A stretch of 64,000 nt of DNA from Symbiobacterium sp040797425. Its GTDB lineage: Bacteria > Bacillota > Sulfobacillia > Symbiobacteriales > Symbiobacteriaceae. Numbering within the stretch: position 1 is the first letter of the stretch; each line of letters opens with the position of its first letter. The notes under the pieces are model-generated. The model was not told the origin of the DNA. It was given only the letters and a program-made list of their open reading frames with translations, and ran no database searches. The stretch lies in the NCBI RefSeq assembly GCF_040797425.1, contig NZ_JBFNEH010000010.1:1-64000 (forward strand), read 5' to 3'. Below are positions 1 to 8,173 of this stretch, one piece after another. A program made the translations under genes and the position numbers.

Positions 1-220
1 GTCGGAGCGTTCGACCTGACACCGGAACCGAGTGCAGGGGAACCGCCGGAGCGTTCGACCTGACACCGGAACCGAGTGCAGAAGAACCGCCGGAGCGTTT
101 GACTTGACAACGGGACCGAGTGCAGGGGAACCGTCGGAGCGTTCGACCTGACACCGGAACCGAGTGCAGGGGAACCGTCGGAGCGTTTGACCTCACAGCG
201 AAACCGGGTGCCAGACCACC
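1..220. repeat. Five tandem copies of a 44-bp repeat
   Basis: Five head-to-tail units start at 1, 45, 89, 133 and 177. Each begins G(T/C)CGGAGCGTT and ends GGGGAACC or a close variant. Units 1, 2 and 4 are nearly identical, unit 3 has a few changes and unit 5 has decayed at its 3' half. The unit length is not a multiple of three and there are no spacers, so it is neither a coding repeat nor a CRISPR array. The array runs off the left edge and may be longer. Function unknown. Confidence 0.9.
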
Positions 221-305
221 GTACCAGCGGTGGCGAAGCGAAAAGCGAAACGACGTGCAAGCCCGGCGCCGTGGGGCTCGATCCCAGGTGAGGCGCCGGG
301 GAGGA

Positions 306-337
306 GAGGGGCGTTGGCCACACGGCCAGCGCCCCTC
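306..337 (-). terminator. Hairpin terminator after the ABC-2 operon
   Basis: A 14-bp stem (306-319 with 324-337, one G-U pair) closes a 4-base loop 22 bases beyond the stop codon of the minus-strand permease. The T-tract is poor on the minus strand (CTCC) and slightly better on the plus strand (CTCTTTC), so it may act in both directions. Bases 221-305 show nothing else recognisable. Confidence 0.55.
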
Positions 338-359
338 TTTCCCATCCCCCGGGGGTGCC

Positions 360-1097
360 CTACCGGGCGGCGGCGTGCCGCTGCAGGTGACGGGCCCCGA
401 AGCCGAGCGAGGCGACGGTCCAGGCGAGGAGCACGGCCAGGTCGACGGCGACGGAGGCGAGGCCGGCGCCCTCCAGCATGACCCGGCTGAGCGAGCGGAC
501 CATGTAGGTGGACGGGACCGCCTTGGCGACGTACTGCAGGAACGGCGGCGCCGCGTCCAAAGGCAGGAAGGCGCCCCCCAGGAAGGCAGCGGCGAGGCTG
601 GCGAGCATGACCACGGGCTGCGCCGTCTCCACCCGGTGGAAGAGGCTGCCCAGGGCCAGCCCCAGCCCGAGCGGGGCCACGGTGCAGAAGACCAGTGCGA
701 CCAGCGTGCCGATGAGGTTCCTCGGGGGCGGAACGTCGAGGAAGACGATGCCCGTGACGAGGATCAGGGCCAGTTGGGCCGCGGCGAGCAGCAACTGGGC
801 CACGAGGCGGGAGCTCAGCCACACCCCCGGGGTGAGGGGGGTGCTGAACAGGTGGCGGAGCAGCCCCGCCTCCTTCTGCGTCACCAGGGCGTGGGCGACG
901 CCGGTGAGGTTGGCGTTCAGCAGCATGAAGGTCAGCATGCCCGGCATGAGATACGCCCGGGTCGACTCGAAGAGCAGCCCGAAGAGCAGCAGAAGCGAGG
1001 CCGGGGCGAACAGGTTGAACACGAGGGGCATGATGTTCCGGAACATGCGCTTGACCTCGATCCTGGTCAGGGTGCGCAGGCTGGTCCAGGCTTGCAT
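360..1097 (-). CDS. ABC-2 type transporter permease
   Basis: A 245-residue integral membrane protein starting MQAWTSLRTLTRIEVKR. A short cytoplasmic N-terminus is followed by about six hydrophobic segments, including the stretch with LLLLFGLLFE and the late pair around LASLAAAFLGGAF. This is the layout of ABC-2 family permeases (drug, lipid or polysaccharide exporters). Its ATG overlaps the ATPase stop codon as TGATG, so the two are translationally coupled and should form one exporter. A longer reading of the same frame upstream lies inside the ATPase gene and is not used. The substrate is not evident. Sharing an operon with a FabD-like protein opposite the polyketide-like cluster suggests a lipid or natural product. 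Confidence 0.85.
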   Translation of the reverse strand: MQAWTSLRTLTRIEVKRMFRNIMPLVFNLFAPASLLLLFGLLFESTRAYLMPGMLTFMLLNANLTGVAHALVTQKEAGLLRHLFSTPLTPGVWLSSRLVAQLLLAAAQLALILVTGIVFLDVPPPRNLIGTLVALVFCTVAPLGLGLALGSLFHRVETAQPVVMLASLAAAFLGGAFLPLDAAPPFLQYVAKAVPSTYMVRSLSRVMLEGAGLASVAVDLAVLLAWTVASLGFGARHLQRHAAAR

Positions 1098-2020
1098 CAG
1101 TTCGCCAGCCTCCTTCCGGTGAGGGCGAAGAAGACGTCCTCCAGCGTGGCGGTGCGCAGGTTCATCTCGGCCAGCTCCCAGCCCCGCAGTTGCGCCAGCC
1201 GGGCGAAGGCGCTGAGCGTTTCGGCGGGACGGCTGGTGTGGAGGCGGATCTCCCCCTGCTCCACGGCCGCCCGGCTCACGCCGGTGAGCTCGGCCAGGGC
1301 AGGCTCGTCGGCGCACGGTTGCTTCAGCGTGACGGTGAGCACACTGTCCGGCCCGTGCTCGGCGATGAGCGCCGACGGCGGTCCCGAGGCCAGGATGCGG
1401 CCGCCGTCGAGCACCGCCACGGTGTCGCAGAGGTACTCCGCCTCCTCCATGTAGTGGGTCGTGAGGATCACGGCCCGGCCCTCGGAGCGCATGGCGCGGA
1501 TCACGGACCAGAGCTGGCGGCGCGCGTGGGGGTCCAGCCCGGTGGTCGGCTCGTCGAGGAAGATCACCTTGGGCCGTCCCACCAGGGCGAGGGCGAGCTG
1601 CAGGCGCTGCCGCTGCCCGCCGGAGAGGTAGGCGCAGCGCACCCGGGCCTTCTCCGCCAGGTCGAACTGCTCGAGCAGGGTGCGCACGGGCACCGGGTCG
1701 GGGTAGAAGCTGGCGTACATCTCGAGGACCTCGACCACCTGGAGGTCGCCTGGAATCGCCGCGGCCTGGAGGCTGATGCCGATGAGACGGCGCACGGCAT
1801 TTGCCTCGCGGATGGTGTCGTGGCCGCAGACCAGACACCGGCCGCTGTCTGGGCGGCGCAGCCCCTCCAGCATCTCGAGTGTCGTCGTCTTGCCCGCTCC
1901 GTTGGGCCCGAGCAGGCCGAAGATCTCCCCGGCCCGCACCCGGAGACTGACGCCGTTCACCACCGTATGGGAGCCGTAGCGCTTGACGAGTCCTTCGGCG
2001 ACGAGGAGCGCGTCAGTCAC
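1097..2020 (-). CDS. ABC transporter ATP-binding protein (DrrA-like)
   Basis: A 307-residue cytoplasmic ATPase for the ABC-2 permease encoded directly downstream. It has Walker A GPNGAGKTT near residue 38, signature YLSGGQRQR, Walker B VIFLDEPTTGLDP and an H-loop TTH. About 90 C-terminal residues extend beyond the nucleotide-binding fold, as in DrrA/CcmA-type exporters. The gene overlaps the upstream FabD-like gene by 8 bases and the permease by one base. All ATPase motifs are intact, so it should be active. Confidence 0.88.
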   Translation of the reverse strand: MTDALLVAEGLVKRYGSHTVVNGVSLRVRAGEIFGLLGPNGAGKTTTLEMLEGLRRPDSGRCLVCGHDTIREANAVRRLIGISLQAAAIPGDLQVVEVLEMYASFYPDPVPVRTLLEQFDLAEKARVRCAYLSGGQRQRLQLALALVGRPKVIFLDEPTTGLDPHARRQLWSVIRAMRSEGRAVILTTHYMEEAEYLCDTVAVLDGGRILASGPPSALIAEHGPDSVLTVTLKQPCADEPALAELTGVSRAAVEQGEIRLHTSRPAETLSAFARLAQLRGWELAEMNLRTATLEDVFFALTGRRLAN

Positions 2021-2954
2021 CGGCTTCCCTCCTCTGCCCCAGGAGGAGTTCGCATTCTGCCAGGCTGCCGGCGGTCGCCGTGCGGGCCGTGCGGTCGGTC
2101 TGGCGGACCAGCCCGGTGAGCACCCGACCCGGCCCGACCTCCAGGAAGTGGTCGACCCCCATGTGCCGGAGACGGTGGACGGCGTCGCGCCAGCGCACGG
2201 GCGCCGTGACCTGGTCGATCAGTTTCTTCCGGTACACCTCCAGGTCCGTGACCAGCTCGCCGTCGATCGACGAGACGACGGGCACGGCCGGGGGCCGGAG
2301 CACGGCCGACTCGATGGCCTGCCGCAACGCGTCGCGCGCGGGCTGCATGAGCGGGGAGTGGAAGGCGCCGCCCACGTTCAGCCGGTCGACCCGAGTGAGC
2401 GGGCGCTCCCGGACCCGGCGCATCACCTCTTCCACCGCAGCCTCCTCGCCCGAGATCACCAGCTGCAGCGGGGAGTTCAGGTTGGCGACCACCACGAGCC
2501 CGGCCGGGGCGGCCTCGGCGCAGAGGGCGGCCACGGCCTCCGCCGAGAGGCCGCCGATGGCCGCCATGGCCTGGGCGCCGCTGGCGGACGCCGCCTTCAT
2601 GGCCAGCCCCCGCTGCCACACCAGCCGGGCGGCTTCCTCCCACTCCAGCACCCCTGCACACGCCAGAGCGCTGAACTCACCGAGGCTGTGGCCGGCCACG
2701 GCCTGGGGCTCGAGGCCCCGTGCCATCAGGAACTCGGCGATGGCGGTGCTGAGCGCGAAGACCGTGATCTGCGTGATTTCGGTCCGGGTGAGCGCCGCCG
2801 CGTCAGCGGTGCGCACCAGTTCCACGAGGTCGAGGCCGGCGATGGCTGATGCCTGTTGGAAGCGCGCCTGCACGTGGGGCACGGTACTCAGCAGGTCGAG
2901 CCCCATCCGGGGCGCCTGGGAGCCCTGGCCCGGGAAGAGGAACGCAGTACCCAC
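2013..2954 (-). CDS. FabD-like malonyl-CoA:ACP transacylase, cluster-associated
   Basis: A 313-residue acyltransferase with N-terminal FLFPGQGSQ, the nucleophile motif GHSLGE, GAFHSPLM carrying the catalytic His, and a C-terminal FLEVGPGRVLTG. All FabD hallmarks are present, so it should transfer malonyl (or another acyl) from CoA to an acyl carrier protein. I chose the GTG at 2954, which follows a G-rich Shine-Dalgarno and gives the usual short FabD N-terminus. A GTG at 2984 would add 10 residues. A second, canonical fabD sits in the fatty-acid operon at 57293, so this copy is probably dedicated to the divergent cluster, which has an ACP and KS but no acyltransferase of its own. Confidence 0.85.
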   Translation of the reverse strand: MGTAFLFPGQGSQAPRMGLDLLSTVPHVQARFQQASAIAGLDLVELVRTADAAALTRTEITQITVFALSTAIAEFLMARGLEPQAVAGHSLGEFSALACAGVLEWEEAARLVWQRGLAMKAASASGAQAMAAIGGLSAEAVAALCAEAAPAGLVVVANLNSPLQLVISGEEAAVEEVMRRVRERPLTRVDRLNVGGAFHSPLMQPARDALRQAIESAVLRPPAVPVVSSIDGELVTDLEVYRKKLIDQVTAPVRWRDAVHRLRHMGVDHFLEVGPGRVLTGLVRQTDRTARTATAGSLAECELLLGQRREAGD

Positions 2955-2977
2955 GGTGACCCCCCCAGAAAAAGTCC

Positions 2978-3004
2978 TTGACACTTCTAGTGCCCCATTA
3001 TAAT
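2978..3004 (+). promoter_or_regulatory. Sigma-A promoter for the polyketide-like operon
   Basis: A perfect TTGACA (2978-2983) and a perfect TATAAT (2999-3004) are separated by 15 bases, a short spacer. It lies about 90 bases before the first gene of the plus-strand operon and is the only consensus-like promoter seen ahead of it. Confidence 0.6.
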
Positions 3005-3026
3005 ATTCCGACTACAAGCCTGAAAA
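2997..3026 (-). promoter_or_regulatory. Divergent promoter for the FabD-like/ABC-2 operon
   Basis: On the minus strand TTTTCA (3026-3021) and TATAAT (3002-2997) are 18 bases apart. The -10 boxes of the two directions overlap in the palindrome ATTATAAT (2997-3004), so the two promoters may compete for polymerase. Confidence 0.45.
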
Positions 3027-3093
3027 CACCGTAAAAAACTCGCGAATCAGAACATAGATACGAGAACCAACCGGGGGGAAGCGACTTCCCGTG

Positions 3094-3825
3094 ATGTCGC
3101 CGGTTTCGCTCAGGACCGAAATGGTGGAGCGCCGGCTGCGCCGGTGGCTGCGGGAGACCCCCGCGGACGCCCTGGAAGCGGCCGATCCCTTCACCGGCGT
3201 GCAGCGGGTGCTGGTGCTGGCGCCCCATTTCGACGACGAGGTGATCGCCTGTGGCGGCGCGGTGCTTGCCCACAGCCGGCGGGGACAGCACGTGCGGGTG
3301 GTTTACCTGACCGACGGCAGCGCGTCCGAGGGAGAGGTGTCGGGCGCCGCGCTCTCGGCCCTGCGCCGGGAGGAGGCCGGCCGCTCAGCGGCCCTGCTGG
3401 GCATCGCCGAGCAGCGGTACCTCGACCAGCCCGACGGCGGGCTGGCGGTCACGGACGAGGTGGTGGCGGCGGTGCGCGCAGAGGTGGCGCAGAGTGACCT
3501 GGTCTACGCGCCTCATGCGGAGGACGCGCACCCCGATCATCAGGCGACCTACCAGATCTTGCAGGCCGCACTCGCCGGGCTGGATGTTCGCCCGGCCGTC
3601 CTCTACTACGAGTTCTGGCGCCCCCTGCGCCCCAACTTCGCGGTGGACGTCTCCGCCGTGATGGGGGTGAAGGAGCGGGCGCTGGCCGAGCACCGGTCGC
3701 AGCTCCAGTACCTGGACTACGTGCGGCTCATGAAGGCGCTGCAGGCCGAGCGGGGTGCGCTGCTGGGCGTGGCCTACGCCGAGGCGTACCGCCTGTCTCC
3801 CGCAGTGCGGTCAGGAGGAGGGTGA
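3094..3825 (+). CDS. PIG-L/LmbE family N-acetyl deacetylase
   Basis: A 243-residue protein of the LmbE/PIG-L zinc deacetylase family, which typically removes acetyl from N-acetylglucosamine-type substrates (MshB, GlcNAc-PI deacetylase, BshB). The zinc and catalytic motif is APHFDDEVIACGG, and a later AHPDHQAT supplies the third metal ligand. The ATG at 3094 is used; a GTG three bases earlier is possible. The stop overlaps the next start as GTGA. As the first gene of the long operon, and with a GT2 glycosyltransferase and BtrH-like acyltransferases in it, it could unmask an amine that is later acylated (inference). Confidence 0.82.
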   Translation: MSPVSLRTEMVERRLRRWLRETPADALEAADPFTGVQRVLVLAPHFDDEVIACGGAVLAHSRRGQHVRVVYLTDGSASEGEVSGAALSALRREEAGRSAALLGIAEQRYLDQPDGGLAVTDEVVAAVRAEVAQSDLVYAPHAEDAHPDHQATYQILQAALAGLDVRPAVLYYEFWRPLRPNFAVDVSAVMGVKERALAEHRSQLQYLDYVRLMKALQAERGALLGVAYAEAYRLSPAVRSGGG

Positions 3826-4577
3826 CCTTGGATTTCAGGGGGAAGACCGTGCTCGTGACGGGCGCCTCCCGGGGAATCGGGCGGGCGGTGGCCCTGGCCT
3901 TCGGGGCCCGGGGCGCCAACGTGGCCGTCAACTACAACAGCAGCGCGGACGCGGCCCGGGAGGTCCGGGACGAAATCCTGAAGGCGAACCCGGAGGCGCG
4001 CGTCGCCCTGGTGAAGGCCGACGTGACGCGCCAGGACGAGGTGGAGGAGATGTTCGCCTGCGTGCGCCGGGACCTTGGCCCGGTGAACGTGCTGGTGAAC
4101 AACGCCGGCATCACCCGGGACCAGCTGATGATGCTGATGAAGCCCGACGACTTCCATGCCGTGCTCGACGCCAACCTGGGCGCCGCTTTTCTCTGCAGCA
4201 AGATGGCGCTGCGCGACATGATCGGCGCCCGCTGGGGCCGCATCATCAACGTCGGCTCCACGGCGGGGCTCTACGGCACGCGCGGACAGGCGAACTACGC
4301 CGCCTCGAAGGCCGGGCTGATCGGCCTCACCCGGTCGCTGGCCCGGGAGGTGGCCGGCTTCGGTATCACCGTGAACGTGGTGGCGCCGGGTTACATCCGG
4401 ACCGACATGACTGCCAGACTGCCCGAGGAGCTCCGGAAGCGCTACACCGCCATGATTCCGGTGGGGCGCTTCGGCGAGCCGCACGAAGTCGCAAACCTGG
4501 TCTGCTTTCTGGCCGGGCCCGACGGGGACTACATCACCGGCCAGACGTTTGTGATCGACGGCGGCCTCACCTGTTGA
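3822..4577 (+). CDS. FabG-like 3-ketoacyl-ACP reductase (SDR)
   Basis: A 251-residue short-chain dehydrogenase/reductase with the NADPH-binding TGASRGIG near residue 14, the NNAG motif, catalytic Ser in NVGSTAG, the YAASK Tyr/Lys pair and a C-terminal QTFVIDGG. The set is complete and matches FabG, reducing 3-ketoacyl-ACP. The GTG start overlaps the preceding stop. A TTG at 3828 has better spacing to the AGGAGG at 3813 and would remove two residues. An ACP and a KS follow immediately, so it is the likely ketoreductase of the cluster. The housekeeping fabG is at 58239. Confidence 0.85.
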   Translation: MTLDFRGKTVLVTGASRGIGRAVALAFGARGANVAVNYNSSADAAREVRDEILKANPEARVALVKADVTRQDEVEEMFACVRRDLGPVNVLVNNAGITRDQLMMLMKPDDFHAVLDANLGAAFLCSKMALRDMIGARWGRIINVGSTAGLYGTRGQANYAASKAGLIGLTRSLAREVAGFGITVNVVAPGYIRTDMTARLPEELRKRYTAMIPVGRFGEPHEVANLVCFLAGPDGDYITGQTFVIDGGLTC

Positions 4578-4615
4578 GCCGCCGTCAGAAGTACCAGCGA
4601 GAAGGAGTGTTGTGC

Positions 4616-4924
4616 ATGAGCGAGTCCCTGCAGTACCGCATCAAGAAGCTGATCATCGATCGGCTGAACCTCGACGTGCGTCCCGAGGACATCGACGACG
4701 ACGCCCCCATCTTCCGGGCGCCGCCGGAGGACGGCGAGGTGGCGGCCACCGCGGAGCCGGGTGCGCCGAAGGGGCTGGAGCTGGACTCCATCGACGCCCT
4801 GGAGCTGGTGGTGGCGCTCAACAACGAGTTCGGCGTGCAGATCGGCGATGACGACATGATGATCTTCCAGTCCATCAACACCCTTGCGGCCTACATCGCC
4901 GAGCACAGCCCGGCAGCGGACTGA
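4616..4924 (+). CDS. Acyl carrier protein of the cluster
   Basis: A 102-residue acidic carrier protein with the phosphopantetheine attachment motif LELDSIDALE (Ser58). It is longer than a normal 80-residue ACP because an insert rich in Pro, Glu and Ala (residues about 34-53) precedes the DSI motif. The ATG follows GAAGGAG with good spacing. It lies six bases before the KS gene and should carry the growing chain. The PPTase encoded at 18811 is the natural activator. The housekeeping acpP at 59035 is clearly different. Confidence 0.88.
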   Translation: MSESLQYRIKKLIIDRLNLDVRPEDIDDDAPIFRAPPEDGEVAATAEPGAPKGLELDSIDALELVVALNNEFGVQIGDDDMMIFQSINTLAAYIAEHSPAAD

Positions 4925-4929
4925 TCGGC

Positions 4930-6141
4930 ATGGAGAGGGTCGTCATCACGGGGCTTGGGGTCATCTCGCCTATCGGCATCGGCCAGGCGGCCTACGTGGA
5001 CGCGCTGCGCCGCGGCGTCTGTGGGGCCGGGCCGATCACCTCCTTCGACACGACCGGCTACCGCACGGCCCACGGCTGCGAGGCCGGCGACTTCGTGACG
5101 GAGCCGGTGGCCCTGCCGGACGGCAGCGTGGAGCGCGACCGGGCGGCCCTGCTCGCCCTGGCGGCAGCGGAGGAGGCGGCAGAGGATGCGGGCCTCGCCG
5201 CGGCCGGCTTCGACCCCTGGCGGCTCGGGGTCGTGATGGCCACCTCGCTGGGCGGAATTCTCTGCATGGACCAGTACCTGACGGACGCCATCACGGTCCG
5301 GCAGCCCGCGGACCCGTCGCTGTTCCTGCACACCTGCCCCTCGATCACGGGCGTGATCGCCCAGAAGTACGGGGCCCGCGGCCCGACCATTACCGTGTCC
5401 ACCGCCTGTGCGGCGGGCACCAACTCCGTGGGATACGCCTTCGACCTTGTGCGCACCGGCCGGTGCACGGCCGTGCTGTGCGGCGGCACGGACCCCTTCA
5501 CCCGCCTCTCCTTCAGCGGCTTCAACTCCCTGAAGAGCCTCTCGAGGGGACTGGCCCGGCCCTTCTCCCGTGACCGCGACGGCCTGGTGCTCGGCGAGGC
5601 GGCGGCCGTGCTGGTGCTGGAAAGCCTGAGCTCGGCCCGGGCCCGGGGGGCGCGGATCTACGCCGAGGTGCTGGGCTACGGCATCAGCAACGACGCCTAC
5701 CATGCCACGTCGCCGGACCCGAAGGGCGGCGGTGCCGTGCGGGCTATCCGGGCGTGCCTGCAGGAGGCGGGTCTCACGCCCGACGACGTCGATTACATCA
5801 ACGCTCACGGCACGGCGACCAAGCTCAACGACGGGATGGAACTGCGGGCGATCGTGCAGGTCTTCGGTGAGCGGGCCTCCCGGATTCCCATCAGCTCCAC
5901 CAAGTCGCTGATCGGCCACACCTTGGGCTGCGCCGGGAGCATCGAGGCGCTCACCTGTGCCCTGGCCATCGCCCATGAGTTCCTGCCGCCGACCATCAAC
6001 CTCTCCGAGCCCGTGGAGGGGTACGAGGCGTTCGACTTCGTGCGGGAGTCGCGGCCCTGCCGCATCAACGTGGCGCTCTCCAACTCCTTCGCCTTCGCGG
6101 GCAACGTGGCGGTGATCGCACTTGGACGCTGCGCAGCGTGA
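4930..6141 (+). CDS. Beta-ketoacyl-ACP synthase (KS, KAS II-like)
   Basis: A 403-residue thiolase-fold condensing enzyme. The catalytic Cys is in STACAAG (Cys160), the two His residues are in INAHGTAT (His293) and SLIGHTLG (His330), and the conserved Lys is in STKS. It should condense malonyl-ACP with the acyl chain. A second KS-like protein in the operon (14141) lacks these residues and probably forms the heterodimer partner, as in type II polyketide and aryl-polyene systems. The last 20 bases overlap the next gene. Confidence 0.9.
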   Translation: MERVVITGLGVISPIGIGQAAYVDALRRGVCGAGPITSFDTTGYRTAHGCEAGDFVTEPVALPDGSVERDRAALLALAAAEEAAEDAGLAAAGFDPWRLGVVMATSLGGILCMDQYLTDAITVRQPADPSLFLHTCPSITGVIAQKYGARGPTITVSTACAAGTNSVGYAFDLVRTGRCTAVLCGGTDPFTRLSFSGFNSLKSLSRGLARPFSRDRDGLVLGEAAAVLVLESLSSARARGARIYAEVLGYGISNDAYHATSPDPKGGGAVRAIRACLQEAGLTPDDVDYINAHGTATKLNDGMELRAIVQVFGERASRIPISSTKSLIGHTLGCAGSIEALTCALAIAHEFLPPTINLSEPVEGYEAFDFVRESRPCRINVALSNSFAFAGNVAVIALGRCAA

Positions 6142-7156
6142 GCTTCCGTCCCTGATCGAGTCGGTCGGCGCCGGTGCGACCCCCTTCGTCTACCCCGCCG
6201 CCGGCCTGTTGAGCCGGGTGCTGGCCCACCTGGGGCTGGACCTCCCGCCGGAAGTCTGCTTCGGCCTGGGCTGCGAGCTGGACTTCGCCCTGCCCGGCCG
6301 GGGCGGCGGGGAAGGGGCCGCGGGGTTCGGCGAGCGGCGCTTCCACCGCCACCTCAGCCACGCGCTGGGCCTCTGGTTCTGGGAGGCCCGGACGCATACC
6401 CCCCGGTCGTTCCTCCAGTTCCTGCTGGACGAGTGGCTGGACTTCGCCGGGAAGCAGCAGCCCCTGCCGATCCTGGTCTGGCTGCCGCTGGAGGGCCCGA
6501 CGGAGCCTGCCCTGCTGCTGGCCGTGGACGAGGGGGGCGACGCGCTGCACTTCCTGAGCGGCACCAGCGGCCGGATGCACCGGCGTACGCGGGCCGAGCT
6601 GGAGGCGCTGGCGCTTCCCGAGTACGTTCACGCCATCTTCCACCCGCCGTTGAACTTCCTCCGCCAGGACGGCAAGTTCCGCCCGATGGGCAGCGCCGTC
6701 CGCCATGCGCTGGTGCAGACGGTGCACCAGCTGGAGGTGGGCTTCGGCGGAACCGGACTGACCGCCCTGGCCAGCCTGGCCCGCCGGATGGCGGAAGGAG
6801 AGGGGGCAGCGGAAGAGTGGCGGGAACTGGCCCGGTTCTACCTCACCCGCTCCCGTCACGACCAGGAGGAGAACGGCCTGTTCCGCCGCACCTTCGCCGC
6901 CTTCCTGGACCGGGTCGGCGCGGCCCTGGAGGAGCCGGCGTTCGGGCAGGCGGCGGAACTCTACCGGGACCTGGCCCGCCGGTGGAGCGGCTGGCTCCGG
7001 CTCTGCGATGCGCTGCTGATCGGCGCCGTCGCCCCGGCGGAGTTCCGGGCGGAGTCGGCGATGGCGCTGCAGGCGCTGCACCAGGCCGAGGCACAGGCAG
7101 TGGCGACGCTCCGGCGGTGCCTCGACGGCATGGCGGCGGTGGGGGTGGCGGGATGA
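6122..7156 (+). CDS. BtrH-like protein lacking the Cys/His residues
   Basis: A 344-residue protein with a TTG start inside the KS gene. It aligns by eye with the BtrH-like protein encoded next (shared pattern of Gly, Leu and Asp around CFGLGxxLDF near residue 42, then a helical C-terminal half). The residues of the putative active site are absent: the HC pair of the sister is replaced around ATPFVY, and the GGHKVMVVGF segment corresponds to TEPALLLAVDEGG. BtrH transfers an acyl group from ACP to an amine in butirosin biosynthesis, so this may be a structural or regulatory partner. The family assignment rests on the paralog comparison. Confidence 0.6.
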   Translation: MDAAQRELPSLIESVGAGATPFVYPAAGLLSRVLAHLGLDLPPEVCFGLGCELDFALPGRGGGEGAAGFGERRFHRHLSHALGLWFWEARTHTPRSFLQFLLDEWLDFAGKQQPLPILVWLPLEGPTEPALLLAVDEGGDALHFLSGTSGRMHRRTRAELEALALPEYVHAIFHPPLNFLRQDGKFRPMGSAVRHALVQTVHQLEVGFGGTGLTALASLARRMAEGEGAAEEWRELARFYLTRSRHDQEENGLFRRTFAAFLDRVGAALEEPAFGQAAELYRDLARRWSGWLRLCDALLIGAVAPAEFRAESAMALQALHQAEAQAVATLRRCLDGMAAVGVAG

Positions 7157-8169
7157 CGGATCTGATTGCCCGCTATCGGACGGCCCACCGGCTCGGGTCG
7201 CACTGCTCCAGCACCCTCATGAGCGGCCTCCTGCGGTTCTACGGCCACGACCTCAGCGAGGACCTGTGCTTCGGGCTCGGGGCCGGCCTGGGGTTCGTCT
7301 ACGTGCGCCACCCGACCCTCTGCATCTTCGGGGGCCGGGCCGGGGGTTTGGAGCGGCAGCTCTGCCAGCACCTGGGCATCCGCTACGAGCAGTACCAGGG
7401 GCTGGAGGACGACGTGGCCGAGGCGCGGGTGCGCGCACTGGTGGTTCGCGGGGAGCCTGTGCTCTGCGACGTCGACATGTCCCACCTTCCCTACCTGGCC
7501 GAGCGGTTCCGTCTCACCGAAGACTTCCGCTTCGGCGGCCACAAGGTGATGGTGGTGGGCTTCGACGACCGGGAAGAGCAGGTCTTCATCTATGACTATC
7601 TCTGGCCCGAGTGCCAGGTTGTAACCCGGGAGCAGCTCAGGCTCGCCCGGGGCTCCCAGATCAAGCCCGACCCGCCCCGCAACACGTGGTTTGAGTTCCA
7701 TGTCCCGACGCGCCTCGTGGCCCTGCCGGTGGCGGTGCGGGAGGCCATCGCCTTCAACGTGCAGATGATGCGGTACCCGGTGGCCTACGGCCTGGGGCTG
7801 CGGGCGCTGGAGCGGTTTGCGCGGGAGTTCTTCCTCTGGCCCCAGGTGATGGACCGCAAGCGGCTGGAGCGGGAGTGCTTCATCGCCCACATGACCTTCG
7901 AGAAGGTGGGCACCGGCGGCGGCAACTTCCGGCGCCTGTACGCCCGCTTCCTGCGGGCGGCGGCGGCCATTCTGCAGTGCGAGGCGCTGGAAGCACAGGT
8001 CTACCCCATCTACGTGCAGCTGGCCGACCTCTGGAAGCGGTTCGCCCTGAGGCTGCAGCCGTTCCGGGAGGAACTGTTCCACGAACAGGAGCTGAGGGCC
8101 CTGCTGGCCGAGATCGCCGGGCTGGAGCGGGAAGGCCTGAGCCGCCTGCAGGCGGTGGTGGGGAGGTGA
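7153..8169 (+). CDS. BtrH-type acyl-ACP:amine acyltransferase candidate
   Basis: A 338-residue protein with a BtrH N-terminal-like domain. His17-Cys18 in LGSHCSSTL is followed by LSEDLCFGLGAGLGF, and His130 lies in GGHKVMVVGFDD, giving a plausible Cys-His pair of papain-like type. A helical C-terminal region of about 150 residues follows. BtrH itself moves an acyl group from an ACP to an aminoglycoside amine. Here the likely donor is the cluster ACP and the acceptor is unknown. The start overlaps the previous stop as ATGA. Confidence 0.75.
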   Translation: MTDLIARYRTAHRLGSHCSSTLMSGLLRFYGHDLSEDLCFGLGAGLGFVYVRHPTLCIFGGRAGGLERQLCQHLGIRYEQYQGLEDDVAEARVRALVVRGEPVLCDVDMSHLPYLAERFRLTEDFRFGGHKVMVVGFDDREEQVFIYDYLWPECQVVTREQLRLARGSQIKPDPPRNTWFEFHVPTRLVALPVAVREAIAFNVQMMRYPVAYGLGLRALERFAREFFLWPQVMDRKRLERECFIAHMTFEKVGTGGGNFRRLYARFLRAAAAILQCEALEAQVYPIYVQLADLWKRFALRLQPFREELFHEQELRALLAEIAGLEREGLSRLQAVVGR

Positions 8170-8173
8170 GGCG

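Noticed and set aside
1..220. CRISPR array
   Set aside because: The 44-bp units are contiguous, with no spacers, and no cas genes are present.
120..1454. Long plus-strand open frame across the repeat array and the ABC-2 genes
   Set aside because: It runs antisense to well-supported ABC transporter genes and through a 44-bp repeat that is not a multiple of three; its translation is Arg/Gly/Glu-rich without domains.
2013..2954. Housekeeping fabD
   Set aside because: A second fabD sits in the canonical plsX-fabH-degV-fabD-fabG-acpP block at 57293, so this copy is more likely cluster-specific.
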